From Desulfobacteraceae bacterium Eth-SRB2 (GTDB lineage Bacteria > Desulfobacterota > Desulfobacteria > Desulfobacterales > UBA11574): a stretch of 64,000 nucleotides of DNA. The notes under the pieces were generated by a model, which saw only the letters and a program-made list of their open reading frames with translations, did not search any database and was not told where the DNA came from. Position 1 is the stretch's first letter, and each line of letters opens with the position of its first letter. The position numbers and the translations under genes are program-made. This document shows positions 26,057-35,988 of this stretch, in pieces. The stretch lies in the NCBI GenBank assembly GCA_004193595.1, contig RPGQ01000037.1, forward strand, positions 54,827 through 118,826, in the 5' to 3' direction.

Positions 26057-29000
26057 TTAGGTTTTAACCGGCGACACGGCAGGCCCGCAAGCGGTTTCCA
26101 CAGCATTATAGCCAAGAAATCGATTAACCTCACGGGTCAGCGCCAGGTCGGCTCTTAATTTCATAGAGTTAGACAGTCCGATAATCGTCTCTGTTTTATC
26201 AGGGTTGAGCAGGTGAATATATCCACGGCAGGAACCCGGATGGCTTTTTAAAATATCCTTTAACTTAACCAGCAATTCTCTTTGCGTGCGGGTTATGTCC
26301 AGATTAAAATGCACACTTGCAGTCCATGTCTCTTCAGCCTTATCAATGGGTATGATTGTGTCTGCCAATATCTTTACCGAGTTCTCGTCCTTTTGCACCT
26401 GTCCCTGGATAAGGATTGGACGATCATCGTTTAAAAGGTCATGAACTTTTTCATACAGTGAAGAAAAAACCGTGGCTTCAACAGATCCATGCAGGTCCTC
26501 CAAGATAACAAAGCCCATCAAGCTGGCCTTTTTTTTGGTTTTTATGGTTTTTAACTTTCTGACGATCCCGCCTATTCTTATGGTTGTACCATCTTTTTTA
26601 TCTTTGAGATCTGCCGATTTTGCATTGGTAAACTTTTCCAGAATATCTTCATAGCCGCTCAAAGGATGGCCGGTGATATAAAACCCTAAAGATTCCTTTT
26701 CAAGCGCTAAAAGCTGTTTTTCACTCCATTCATCGATTTCGGGCAGGGTGGGCAAGTTAATGGCCGGGCCGCTTCCCGGCATGTCAAACAAACCCATCTG
26801 TGGATCCGATCTCTCTCTTTGAATCCGTTGACCATACTCAAGAATGTTCTCCATTGACGCCGTCATCCGGGAGCGGTAATCTCCGGTGGAATCGAACGCG
26901 CCGCATTTAATAAGACTTTCGACAACACGTTTGTTAACCTTTTTCAGATTCACGCGTTCACAGAAATCAAAGAGCGAAGAAAATTTTCCCCCTTCATTTC
27001 GGGCCTCGACGATAGATTCGATGGCGTTTTCACCCACGTTTTTAACCGCAACAAGTCCGAATATTATTTTGGATCCGGTTACGGTAAATTCCTTGCCGCT
27101 TTCGTTGATATCCGGAGGGAGGACTTCAATACGGTTGCTGCGACATTCGGCAATATATTTCACAACACCATCTGTGGAATGCATTTCACTGGTAAGCAAT
27201 GACGCCATGAACTCCACTGGGAAGTGAGCTTTTAGAAAAGCAGTCTGATATGCTATCATTGAATATGCGGCGCTATGGGACTTGTTAAATCCATATCCCC
27301 CGAATTTTTCCATTAAATAAAATATTTTTCCGGCTTTATCAGGTAGGATGCCGTTGTCCGCAGCTCCCTGCATGAAACGCTCCCTGTGCTTGGCCAGAAT
27401 CTCCGGAATTTTTTTACCCATGGCCTTTCGAAGATCATCAGCTTCGGCCATGGAATAATTTGCCAGGTCCCCGGCGATCTTCATCACCTGCTCCTGATAG
27501 ACGACAACCCCGTAAGTTTCTTTCAGAATCGATTCGAGCTGTGGTACCAGGTACTCAATTTTTTTGCCGTGTTTTCTGTCCACAAAATCATCCACCATTC
27601 CACTGTCAAGGGGACCGGGACGGTAGAGCGCAACCAGTGCGATAATATCATCAAAGCTTTCCGGTTTCAATTTTACCAGCAGATCTTTCATGCCCGAGCT
27701 TTCCAACTGGAATACGCCGGTGGTTTCGCCGGATTCAAGCAGACGATATGTGGCAGGATCGTTTAAATCAAGGTTTATGAGATCAGGCGGTGTGCTGCCC
27801 TTTGCTACGATAAGCTTAAGGGTATTTGCGATGACCGTCAGGTTGCGAAGCCCCAGGAAATCAAACTTAACCAGTCCGATCTTCTCTACACACTTCATAT
27901 CGAACTGGGTAACAACCTCGCCCTTTTTACCTTTGTATAGCGGTAAATATTCCACCAGAGGTTTGTCTGCGATGACAACGCCGGCAGCATGGGTTGAGGC
28001 ATGCCTCGGGAGTCCTTCCAGTATACGGCAGATGTTGATAAGATCGGCGATCTCGGGTTTGTTTTTGGCCAGATCCTTAAGCCGAGGTTCCTGTTCAAGG
28101 GCAGCGTCAAGACTTATGTTCAAAACATCGGGCACCATTTTGGCAATGGCGTCCACCTCGTAAAGGGGTATATCTAACGCCCGGCCCACATCACGAATTA
28201 CGGCCCGGGTTTTTAATTTTCCGAATGTGATAATCTGGGCAACAAAATCACCGCCGCCGTATTTTTCCACCACGTACTTGAAGACTTCTTCCCTGCCGTT
28301 TATACAAAAGTCCACATCGATGTCCGGCATGCTTTTGCGAGCCGGGTTTAAAAAGCGTTCAAAGATCAGACCGTGCTCAATGGGATCAAGATCCGTGATT
28401 CCAAGGGAATAAGCAACAAGGCTTCCTGCCGCAGACCCTCTTCCGGGTCCCACGGGAATATTATTTTTTTTGGCATATCGGATAAAATCAGCAACAATTA
28501 AAAAATACCCGGGAAATTCCATGGAATTGATGACGGCAATTTCCTTTTCCATACGGTCAACATAAAGCTTTTTATCAACATCGGGATTTTTTGCCTTTAT
28601 TCGTTTGAATATGGACTTAAACCCATCCCTTACCTTTTGTTCAAAAACCTCATCCACCGTCTTCTTGGATGAGGTTTCAAATTTCGGGAAGTGATACGAG
28701 TTATAGTCGAATTCTATATTACAGCGCCTGGCGATATCCACGGTATTCTCAAGAGCACCCGGATAATCCTTGAAAGCGGAATACATTTCGGCTTTTGATT
28801 TTAAATAAAGCTGATCGGTTCTAAATTGCAGTCGGTCCGTGTCATGAACGGTTTTTCCTGTCTGGATGCACAAAAGTACATCATGAGCACGAACATCTTC
28901 TTTGTCCAGGTAATGACAATCGTTGCTGGCAACCAGAGGAATGGAAAGCCTTTTGCTCATATCCAAAAGGGCCTGGTTCACTTTTTCCTGTATATCTATA

Positions 29001-29548
29001 CCGTTATTTTGAACTTCCAGGAAAAAATTCCCCTCGCCGAAGACATCAAGGTAAAAGCGGGCGGCCTCATCAGCCTTATCGATTCGGTTTTCCTGAATCA
29101 GTCTGGGGATTTCGCCGTTCAAACATCCTGAAAAGCCGATAAGCCCTTTGATGTATTGTTTTAGAACTTCTTTGTCGATGCGGGGTTTGTAATAAAATCC
29201 CTGAAGCTGGGCAATGGTGGCCAGTTTGCAAAGATTCCGGTATCCTTCCTGGTTTTCAGCCAGAAGGATCAAATGGGAAAGGCCCCTTTTATCGAGGGAG
29301 GTTTTATCGGTAAGACGTCGCGGGGCCATATAGCATTCGCACCCGATAATCGGTTTTATTCCGGCCTTATTCGCCTTTTCATAAAACGTCATGGCTCCGA
29401 ACATGGTCCCATGATCGGTGATTGCCACGGCCTCCATGTCAAAATCTGCAACACGCTTTAACAGCCGATCGATCCTTATGGCTCCGTCAAGAAGACTGTA
29501 CTGGGTATGCACATGAAGGTGTACAAAATTAGATGGGGTTTCCGTCAT
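26057..29548 (-). CDS. dnaE: DNA polymerase III alpha subunit
   Basis: The replicative polymerase. The 1163-residue product has an N-terminal PHP domain (FVHLHVHTQYSLLDG, ITDHGTMFGAM), a C-family polymerase core with GPGRGSAAGSLVAY and the catalytic aspartates in PDIDVDFCINGREE (about 400-410), the FGGYGFNKSHSAAYS fingers segment, an HhH region and a C-terminal OB fold (IRIGGIVRKLKTIKTKKK, about 990-1070). It is the DnaE1 type by length and domain order. Only 23 bp separate its start from the guaB stop, so the two are probably co-transcribed. Confidence 0.97.
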   Translation of the reverse strand: MTETPSNFVHLHVHTQYSLLDGAIRIDRLLKRVADFDMEAVAITDHGTMFGAMTFYEKANKAGIKPIIGCECYMAPRRLTDKTSLDKRGLSHLILLAENQEGYRNLCKLATIAQLQGFYYKPRIDKEVLKQYIKGLIGFSGCLNGEIPRLIQENRIDKADEAARFYLDVFGEGNFFLEVQNNGIDIQEKVNQALLDMSKRLSIPLVASNDCHYLDKEDVRAHDVLLCIQTGKTVHDTDRLQFRTDQLYLKSKAEMYSAFKDYPGALENTVDIARRCNIEFDYNSYHFPKFETSSKKTVDEVFEQKVRDGFKSIFKRIKAKNPDVDKKLYVDRMEKEIAVINSMEFPGYFLIVADFIRYAKKNNIPVGPGRGSAAGSLVAYSLGITDLDPIEHGLIFERFLNPARKSMPDIDVDFCINGREEVFKYVVEKYGGGDFVAQIITFGKLKTRAVIRDVGRALDIPLYEVDAIAKMVPDVLNISLDAALEQEPRLKDLAKNKPEIADLINICRILEGLPRHASTHAAGVVIADKPLVEYLPLYKGKKGEVVTQFDMKCVEKIGLVKFDFLGLRNLTVIANTLKLIVAKGSTPPDLINLDLNDPATYRLLESGETTGVFQLESSGMKDLLVKLKPESFDDIIALVALYRPGPLDSGMVDDFVDRKHGKKIEYLVPQLESILKETYGVVVYQEQVMKIAGDLANYSMAEADDLRKAMGKKIPEILAKHRERFMQGAADNGILPDKAGKIFYLMEKFGGYGFNKSHSAAYSMIAYQTAFLKAHFPVEFMASLLTSEMHSTDGVVKYIAECRSNRIEVLPPDINESGKEFTVTGSKIIFGLVAVKNVGENAIESIVEARNEGGKFSSLFDFCERVNLKKVNKRVVESLIKCGAFDSTGDYRSRMTASMENILEYGQRIQRERSDPQMGLFDMPGSGPAINLPTLPEIDEWSEKQLLALEKESLGFYITGHPLSGYEDILEKFTNAKSADLKDKKDGTTIRIGGIVRKLKTIKTKKKASLMGFVILEDLHGSVEATVFSSLYEKVHDLLNDDRPILIQGQVQKDENSVKILADTIIPIDKAEETWTASVHFNLDITRTQRELLVKLKDILKSHPGSCRGYIHLLNPDKTETIIGLSNSMKLRADLALTREVNRFLGYNAVETACGPAVSPVKT

Positions 29549-29571
29549 TGTTTATTTCGCATAATTGGAGG

Positions 29572-31035
29572 CTAATCAAGACGATAATTAGGCGCCTCTT
29601 TGGTAATAATCACGTCATGGACATGGCTTTCACGCATGCCTGCCGCACTGATTTTTACATAGCGTGCTTTTTCCCTGAGGTCATCCAGGGTCCGGCATCC
29701 CACATATCCCATTCCCGCCTTTAGCCCTCCAATAAGCTGGAAAATATTATCGGAAAGGCTTCCTCTATAGGGCACACGGCCCACAATACCCTCGGGAACC
29801 AGTTTATCGCCGTAGACATCTTCGCCCTGATAGTACCTGTCTTTGCTCCCTTTTCGCATGGCTTCTATGGACCCCATTCCCCGGTAAGCCTTATAGCTCC
29901 GGCCCTGGTAAATAACCAACTCACCCGGACTCTCCTCGGTTCCTGCAAGAAGACCGCCAATCATTATCACATGAGCACCTGCGGCCACGGCTTTTGTAAT
30001 ATCACCTGAAAATTTAATGCCGCCGTCAGCAATCAAGGGAACCCCGGTTTTTTTAAATACCGACTTGCAGTTCATGATTGCAGTGATCTGAGGTACCCCA
30101 ACACCCGCAACAACACGAGTGGTACAGATGGAGCCGGGTCCGATCCCGATCTTAACTCCGTCAACACCTGCCTTAACAAGGGCTTCAGCTCCCTTGGCCG
30201 TAGCGACATTTCCGGCGATCAGTTCAATTTTCTTGAAATTATTTTTTAAATTTTCTACCGCGTCAAGTACGTTTTTTGAATGTCCGTGAGAGGTATCGAT
30301 TAGGATAATATCAGCTCCCGCCTTCAGAAGCGCCTCTGCACGTTCTTCCATATCAGAGCCGACGCCTATGGCTGCTCCTACTCTGAGTCTGCCCATATGA
30401 TCCTTACAGGCATTCGGGTATTTTTTTATCTTTTCAATATCTTTTATGGTTATCATTCCGATCAGCATCCCCTCTGGATCGACAACAAGAAGCTTTTCTA
30501 TCCGGTGTTCATGCAGCAGTTTCTTTGAGTCTTCCAGTGTAATTCCTTCTGAAACTGTGATCAGATTTTCTTTGGTCATGACTTCAGAGACACTTTTTTC
30601 AAGATTTGTTTCAAATCTTAGATCCCTGTTTGTCACAATGCCAACCAGTCGATTTCCTATGGTAACCGGAACTCCGGAAATGCGATATTTTTCCATCAGC
30701 TTCAACACTTCATGAACCGGCCGATCCGGATGAATCGTGACCGGATCGACGATCATGCCGCTTTCCGATTTTTTAACCCGGTCAACCTCAACAGCCTGGC
30801 TTTTTATACTCATGTTGCGGTGTATAAAACCGATCCCGCCTTCACGTGCCATACTTATGGCGGTGTCAGCCTCCGTTACCGTATCCATGGCAGCACTGAC
30901 AATGGGAATGTTTAGTGTAATATTTTTTGTCAACGGGGTACGGGTATCAACATCTCTCGGCAAAACATCAGAAAAGCCCGGCAGCAATAAAACATCGTCA
31001 AAAGAAAAAGCTTCTTCAAGTGGTTCTTTTATCAT
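29572..31035 (-). CDS. guaB: Inosine-5'-monophosphate dehydrogenase
   Basis: Oxidises IMP to XMP with NAD+, the first step to GMP. The 487-residue product has the opening [13 protein letters not shown], a CBS-domain pair (about residues 95-205), the catalytic loop [18 protein letters not shown] with the nucleophilic cysteine near residue 304, and the flap segment [17 protein letters not shown]. Everything is family-standard. GAGGAACTT lies just before the ATG as ribosome-binding site. Confidence 0.97.
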   Translation of the reverse strand: MIKEPLEEAFSFDDVLLLPGFSDVLPRDVDTRTPLTKNITLNIPIVSAAMDTVTEADTAISMAREGGIGFIHRNMSIKSQAVEVDRVKKSESGMIVDPVTIHPDRPVHEVLKLMEKYRISGVPVTIGNRLVGIVTNRDLRFETNLEKSVSEVMTKENLITVSEGITLEDSKKLLHEHRIEKLLVVDPEGMLIGMITIKDIEKIKKYPNACKDHMGRLRVGAAIGVGSDMEERAEALLKAGADIILIDTSHGHSKNVLDAVENLKNNFKKIELIAGNVATAKGAEALVKAGVDGVKIGIGPGSICTTRVVAGVGVPQITAIMNCKSVFKKTGVPLIADGGIKFSGDITKAVAAGAHVIMIGGLLAGTEESPGELVIYQGRSYKAYRGMGSIEAMRKGSKDRYYQGEDVYGDKLVPEGIVGRVPYRGSLSDNIFQLIGGLKAGMGYVGCRTLDDLREKARYVKISAAGMRESHVHDVIITKEAPNYRLD

Positions 31036-31225
31036 AAGTTCCTCCAGAAAGGATTTTGTTCATCTTAAACTCAGAAGACGATCCATGGGAACATATTTCT
31101 GAGAATCCCTCTCGTATTTTTTAAAAACCGAATAACAAATGGAACTGTCTTTTGCAATCTTTATTCACCCGGATTTTTCATAAGTCGCCTTGACATTACG
31201 TTAATACCCGTAATAAATAACGGTT

Positions 31226-31834
31226 ATGCTCACTAAAATAAACCCCAAAAATCCTCAGGAACGTCTTATCACAAAGGTTATAGATATCCTTAAAAAAGGA
31301 GGTATTATCGCTTATCCAACCGACACCTATTACGGAATCGGATGCGATATTATGAATAAAAAGGCGATTGAAAAGATTTACCAGCTAAAACAACGGAATA
31401 GAATAAAACCATTTAGTTTTATCTGCTCGGGACTCAAAAATATCAGCCATTATGCCAAGGTTTCAAATTATGCATATAAAACCATGAAACGGCTTTTGCC
31501 GGGTCCTTATACCTTCGTTCTGGAAGGATCCAAACTGGTTCCCAAAATCATGCTTACCAAACGGAAAACCGCCGGAATACGCGTGCCTGACCATCCGATT
31601 TGCCTTAAACTGGTTGAAACGCTGGGCAATCCCATCATCACCACAAGTGCCACAATGCCTGATGGCACCAATTTTTTTGACCCGTCCCTTATTCATGATT
31701 TTTTTCACCCCAGAATAGATGTGGTAATTGACGGTGGACCTGTCCCGGGGTACCCTTCAAGTGTCATATCCCTGATTAACGATATTCCTGAGGTTATCCG
31801 CAAAGGGCGGGGGGACATCACTGTTTTTGAATAA
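31226..31834 (+). CDS. Sua5/YciO/YrdC-family threonylcarbamoyl-AMP synthase-like protein
   Basis: Enzymes of this family make threonylcarbamoyl-AMP for the t6A base of tRNAs. The 202-residue product consists of the YrdC domain only: KGGIIAYPTDTYYGIGCD (about 30-47), KPFSFICSG, and the late segments TTSATMPDGT and STSV-like PSSVISL. It lacks the extra Sua5 domain. The sequence is closest to the YciO branch, whose activity is less certain, so I leave the symbol empty. It is divergent from guaB and convergent with sppA. Confidence 0.85.
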   Translation: MLTKINPKNPQERLITKVIDILKKGGIIAYPTDTYYGIGCDIMNKKAIEKIYQLKQRNRIKPFSFICSGLKNISHYAKVSNYAYKTMKRLLPGPYTFVLEGSKLVPKIMLTKRKTAGIRVPDHPICLKLVETLGNPIITTSATMPDGTNFFDPSLIHDFFHPRIDVVIDGGPVPGYPSSVISLINDIPEVIRKGRGDITVFE

Positions 31835-31873
31835 CAAATGAGACTTCCTGCAGCAAGTCTTGGGGATTCGGGG

Positions 31874-32773
31874 TTAAAGGCCTTTTTCCGGCAAATATAG
31901 ATAATCTGCAGACAAAGATGGGTCTGTGATTCGATTTAATAACGATTTAGCAGATGAGTCCATAATGTAATTTATAAGTGAAAATTTTTTCTCCCGGGCA
32001 TAAACCGTAGAAATTTTTCCTTTAATACCACCCAGACGGCCGGCCCATTCAACAGCATCTTCAAAATTTCCGATCCGGTCTACCAGACCCAGTTCTTTGG
32101 ATTCTTTTCCGGTAAAGATGCGTCCATCCGCAAGCGATTCCACCTTGGCCTTTTCCATCTTCCTGCCTTCAACAATATCTTGAATAAATTGCCGGTGAAT
32201 CTTTCTCGCAAAATCCTTAAGGATTTTCTTTTCTTCAGGCTTCATCTCTCGAACCGGAGATCCCATGTCCTTGTATTTTCCACTTTTAATCACAATGGGA
32301 ACCAACCCGATTTTACTGAGCAGTTGCTGATAATTCGTAAATCCCATGATAACACCGATACTGCCCGTTATTGTCCCTGGATTGGCAACAATTCCGTCTG
32401 TTCCTGCAGCAATGTAATATCCTCCGGAAGCAGCAATTGAACCCATGGAAGCCACAACTTTCTTTGATTTTGAAGTCTTTCTGATCTCCCTGAAAATTTC
32501 CTGTGAAGGACCAACGGCGCCCCCCGGAGAATCGATACGAATCACGATGGCTTTGATAGAGTTATCCTCTCGGAAGCGCTTTAGGCTATGGAGAGTTTTT
32601 TTAGAATCTATAATAACACCTTTGATCTCTATGATTCCGACTTTCTCTCCGAATTCAAATTCAGCATCCCTCGTGCCAAGGACAATCAGAAACGTCATCA
32701 CTATCATTGCTGTCGCAACAACAGATGAAAAGGTCAGGATAAAAAAAAGATATGGATGTCTGCGAGAAAACAT
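31874..32773 (-). CDS. sppA: Signal peptide peptidase SppA, short form
   Basis: A membrane-anchored serine protease that degrades cleaved signal peptides. The 299-residue product has one N-terminal membrane segment (FFILTFSSVVATAMIVMTFL, about 10-33). A ClpP-like fold follows, with IRIDSPGGAVGPSQEI, the nucleophilic serine in SMGSIAASGGYYIA near residue 107, and the general-base lysine in KSGKYKDMGSP near 160. The short single-domain form is usual in non-enteric bacteria. It stands alone between repeats on one side and the convergent Sua5-type gene on the other. Confidence 0.93.
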   Translation of the reverse strand: MFSRRHPYLFFILTFSSVVATAMIVMTFLIVLGTRDAEFEFGEKVGIIEIKGVIIDSKKTLHSLKRFREDNSIKAIVIRIDSPGGAVGPSQEIFREIRKTSKSKKVVASMGSIAASGGYYIAAGTDGIVANPGTITGSIGVIMGFTNYQQLLSKIGLVPIVIKSGKYKDMGSPVREMKPEEKKILKDFARKIHRQFIQDIVEGRKMEKAKVESLADGRIFTGKESKELGLVDRIGNFEDAVEWAGRLGGIKGKISTVYAREKKFSLINYIMDSSAKSLLNRITDPSLSADYLYLPEKGL

Positions 32774-32827
32774 GGGTTTCTATTGATCAATGGTTAGCTG
32801 GTACTAAGTTCGCTTGGCTCACATTTA

Positions 32828-32970
32828 GAATGTTGGAATACTGGAATAATGGGTTTTGGAATGCTGGGGCAATAGTTTACTGGGAGAATGAACCTGATAA
32901 AAACATAAAAAAACAGGGAACTTCCTTTAAAAAATATTACACCGATATTCCAACATTCCATTATTCCATG
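32828..32970. repeat. Octamer-repeat inverted pair between rpsA and sppA
   Basis: The left block (about 32828-32868) reads AATGTTGG, AATACTGG, AATAATGG in 8-bp steps. The right block (32947-32970) is the inverse, ATTCCAAC, ATTCCATT, ATTCCATG. The left block is preceded by GTTCGCTTGGCTCACA, the same leader as at 6550-6564 with small changes. A separate small palindrome CTTCAACAAGTTGAAG lies at 33009-33024 near the rpsA end. No gene is seen in this 265-bp spacer. Confidence 0.7.
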
Positions 32971-33038
32971 TGTCGGGCAAAAACTCAAATATCCTAAAAC
33001 CCCTTTAACTTCAACAAGTTGAAGAAATTCCAAAACGT

Positions 33039-35216
33039 TTAACTATCATCATTCATCTTTTCCTGAAGGTTTTCACGTAAAATTTCTCCGAAAGTTGACG
33101 TCGCGGGTCCCGCGTTATTGACATACTCGGTCAGCAGGCTCTGCTCATCCTCAATTTCAAGCCGCTTGATGGAAAGGCCGATCCGTCTTTCCACGCTGTT
33201 GATATTCATAACTTTAGCGGTAATGACATCGCCGATGTTAAATTTGCCGACGGGGGTTTTTACCTTTTCCTTACTGATTTCAGACACATGAACAAGTCCT
33301 TCTATACCTTCTTCGAGTTCTACAAACACCCCGAAATCTGTAAGGTTCGTCACCGTGCCGGTTATCTCTTTCCCCACTTCATACCGTTCGTCCACAGTTT
33401 TCCATGGGTCCGTCTGCAACTGTTTTACCCCGAGAGAAAACCGTTCTTGATCTTTCTCAATATCAAGAACGATGGCCTGAATCACATCATTTTTCTTATA
33501 TAACTCCGATGGATGTTTTATCCGTTTTGTCCAGGAAATATCAGAAATATGAACAAGGCCATCGATTCCTTCACCGATACCGATAAAAAGACCGAAGTCG
33601 GTGATGTTTTTAATTTTACCTTCAATAGTTGTACCTATAGGATATTTCTCACTAATGACGTCCCACGGATTCGGAACAACCTGCTTCATGCCAAGAGAAA
33701 TCCGTCTGTTTTCAGGCCTGATGTCAAGCACCACAGCCTCAACTTCTTCACCCACGGAAATCACCTTGGAAGGATGACGAATTTTTCGGGTCCACGACAT
33801 TTCAGAAACGTGAATGAGCCCTTCAATACCTTCTTCCAATTCAACAAATGCGCCATAATCTGTCAGACTGACAACCCTTCCAATAATACGGGAACCTACA
33901 GGATACTTTTCTGAAGCGGTTATCCATGGGTCCTTGGTAAGTTGTTTCTTGCCCAATGAAACTCTTTCCTTTTCAAGGTCAAGATTAAGGACCTTTACGG
34001 TGATCTCATCACCGACTGAAAAAAGTTCCGAAGGGTGCTTCACTCGTCCCCATGAAATATCTGTAATATGGAGCAGACCGTCCACACCGCCAAGATCAAC
34101 AAATACACCATACTCAGTGATATTCTTTATGACTCCCTCAACAATTTTACCATCGTGGATAGATGCTAATGTGGCAGTTCGGTTAGCTTTGCGCTCCTCT
34201 TCAAGAATAGCCCTTCTTGATAAAACGATATTGCTCCGTTTTCGGTTATATTTTAGAATCTTGAAAGTAAATGTTTTCCCAACCATCTCATCAAGCTTGC
34301 GGATGGGACGCAAATCTGCCTGTGAACCGGGTAAAAAGGCCTGGACACCTATATCTACGGAAAAGCCGCCTTTGACACGATTTATAATAACACCCTCAAC
34401 CGTTCTTTCTTCATCGTAAGCTTTTTTAATCTCTTCCCATACCTTGACCTTGGCTGCCTTTTCTTTGGAAAGGACGACACGTTCTTCTTCTTCGTCCCAC
34501 CATTCTACCATGACATCAACCGGATCACCGACATTGGCGTTTAAATTTCCATCTTCATCCATGAATTCATGAGTGCGTATCTGTCCCTCTGATTTATACC
34601 CGATGTCAACCAACACATGGTCCTTATCAACTGAAATTATCCGGCCGGTAACCACCGCCCCTTCTGCAAAACGCTTGAAGCTTTCTTCGTACATATCCAT
34701 CAAGCTTTCCATGTCGTCGACAGGTTTTTGATCTTTTTCCGGGCTGAGGCTCGATTCTTGAACAAACTCTGATTCTTCACCCGATTTTTGAATAGATTCT
34801 GAACGGTCTTCTGTTTCCCGAACTTCCACCGGTGTTTCATCCGTTTCCCGAACTTCCACCGGTGTTTCATGCGTTTCCCGAACTTCCACCGGTGTTTCAT
34901 GCGTTTCCCGAACTTCCACCGGCGTTTCATCCGTTTCCCGAACTTCCACCGGCGTTTCATCCGTTTCCCGAACTTCCACCGGTGTTTCATCCGTTTCCCG
35001 AACTTCCACCGGCGTCTCATCCGTTTCCCGGATTTCCACAGGACCGTCATTCTCATTTTGTACGTCATCGGACAATACATCTTCAACAGACGTATCGGTT
35101 TTCAATACTTCTTTTTCCTCGATACCCGCTTCATCTGGTTGCTTATCAACAGGCTCATCAGACAAAGCGTTTACGCTTGAATCCTTGGTTAAATCGTTTT
35201 TTTCAAGATTTTCCAT
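33039..35216 (-). CDS. rpsA: 30S ribosomal protein S1, with a repetitive acidic N-terminal extension
   Basis: Binds mRNA at the small subunit and helps initiation. The C-terminal 540 residues hold six S1 RNA-binding domains (first FAEGAVVTGRIISVDKDHV near residue 183; then repeats with VDGLLHITDISW, IEGLIHVSEMSW, IDGLVHISDISW and IEGLVHVSEISK). The product has 725 residues against about 560-580 for most S1 proteins. The surplus is an acidic N-terminal tail of about 180 residues with eight copies of a decapeptide (residues 60-139). It is downstream of cmk, the normal partner. Confidence 0.96.
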   Translation of the reverse strand: MENLEKNDLTKDSSVNALSDEPVDKQPDEAGIEEKEVLKTDTSVEDVLSDDVQNENDGPVEIRETDETPVEVRETDETPVEVRETDETPVEVRETDETPVEVRETHETPVEVRETHETPVEVRETDETPVEVRETEDRSESIQKSGEESEFVQESSLSPEKDQKPVDDMESLMDMYEESFKRFAEGAVVTGRIISVDKDHVLVDIGYKSEGQIRTHEFMDEDGNLNANVGDPVDVMVEWWDEEEERVVLSKEKAAKVKVWEEIKKAYDEERTVEGVIINRVKGGFSVDIGVQAFLPGSQADLRPIRKLDEMVGKTFTFKILKYNRKRSNIVLSRRAILEEERKANRTATLASIHDGKIVEGVIKNITEYGVFVDLGGVDGLLHITDISWGRVKHPSELFSVGDEITVKVLNLDLEKERVSLGKKQLTKDPWITASEKYPVGSRIIGRVVSLTDYGAFVELEEGIEGLIHVSEMSWTRKIRHPSKVISVGEEVEAVVLDIRPENRRISLGMKQVVPNPWDVISEKYPIGTTIEGKIKNITDFGLFIGIGEGIDGLVHISDISWTKRIKHPSELYKKNDVIQAIVLDIEKDQERFSLGVKQLQTDPWKTVDERYEVGKEITGTVTNLTDFGVFVELEEGIEGLVHVSEISKEKVKTPVGKFNIGDVITAKVMNINSVERRIGLSIKRLEIEDEQSLLTEYVNNAGPATSTFGEILRENLQEKMNDDS
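34800..35039 (-). repeat. Eight 30-bp tandem repeats inside rpsA
   Basis: The coding-strand unit translates to VEVRETDETP; the eight in-frame units differ at I/V in unit 1, H for D in two units, and the last is degenerate (VEVRETEDRS). 8 x 30 bp equals 240 bp exactly. Units are near-identical at the DNA level, so the copy number is likely to vary between strains by slippage or unequal recombination without breaking the frame. Confidence 0.93.
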
Positions 35217-35296
35217 TAAACAAAATACCCCCTGGTCAGATTTATTAAGCTATTAAGTAAAATATAGCATAACCCATTTTGATATCAGAACAGTTA

Positions 35297-35974
35297 TTAA
35301 AAAACAATGATTATTTTATTCTCAATAACATTCACCATCCGATTAACAACATCTTGGGCGGAAAGATGGGTGGAATCGATTATCACAGCATCTTCTGCAG
35401 GCTTTAAGGGTGCTAAATCCCTGGCACTGTCATTTTTGTCCCGGCGTTTGATATCCTTTTCCACGTCCTGTAATGTTTGAGAGGTCTCGGATTTTAATTC
35501 TTGATATCGTCTGAGCGACCGGGTTTCATGTGATGCATCCAAATAAAACTTCACATCCGCATCAGGGAACACTATGGTACCCATGTCACGCCCCTCAAAC
35601 ACAACGCCTTTTTCCCTGCCCAGCTCTCTCTGCAATTCCAAAAGAAAATTTCTTACCACCGGTCTTGCAGAAGCCGCCGAAGCAAACATGGATATTTCAG
35701 GCGTCCGGATTTTATCCGTGATATCCGAATCATTTGATATCAGGCGCAATCCTTTTTCACCGTACACAAACTTCATTTTCAGGGAGCTTAAAATATTTTC
35801 AAGACCGGTATCGTCATCGGTATTTAGGCCCGCTGACATTGCTTCCAGGGCAACGCCTCTGTAAAGAGCGCCCGTATCAATATATCTGTATCCCAGACCA
35901 TGGGCCAGTAACTTGCTTACCGTTGTCTTGCCCGCCCCTGACGGACCATCTATTGTGATAATTAGACGCTTCAA
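35297..35974 (-). CDS. cmk: Cytidylate kinase
   Basis: Phosphorylates CMP and dCMP. The 225-residue product has the P-loop IDGPSGAGKTTVSKLLA near residue 8, RYIDTGALYRG for the NMP-binding domain, the RPVVRNFLLELQRELG helix, and EGRDMGTIVFPDADVKFYLDA in two pieces around residue 130. It is immediately upstream of rpsA, the classic cmk-rpsA order, and follows hisC by 14 bp. Confidence 0.96.
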   Translation of the reverse strand: MKRLIITIDGPSGAGKTTVSKLLAHGLGYRYIDTGALYRGVALEAMSAGLNTDDDTGLENILSSLKMKFVYGEKGLRLISNDSDITDKIRTPEISMFASAASARPVVRNFLLELQRELGREKGVVFEGRDMGTIVFPDADVKFYLDASHETRSLRRYQELKSETSQTLQDVEKDIKRRDKNDSARDLAPLKPAEDAVIIDSTHLSAQDVVNRMVNVIENKIIIVF

Positions 35975-35988
35975 TGTATTGATTCATT

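Noticed and set aside
31190..31219. Promoter with TTGACA before the Sua5-type gene
   Set aside because: The -35 box is perfect, but any -10 box would lie only about 10 bases before the ATG; unlikely unless the true start is further downstream.
34832..35248. Proline/phenylalanine-rich repeated reading frame on the plus strand opposite rpsA
   Set aside because: It is the mirror of the 30-bp tandem repeats in rpsA; a 30-bp unit without stops keeps all frames open.
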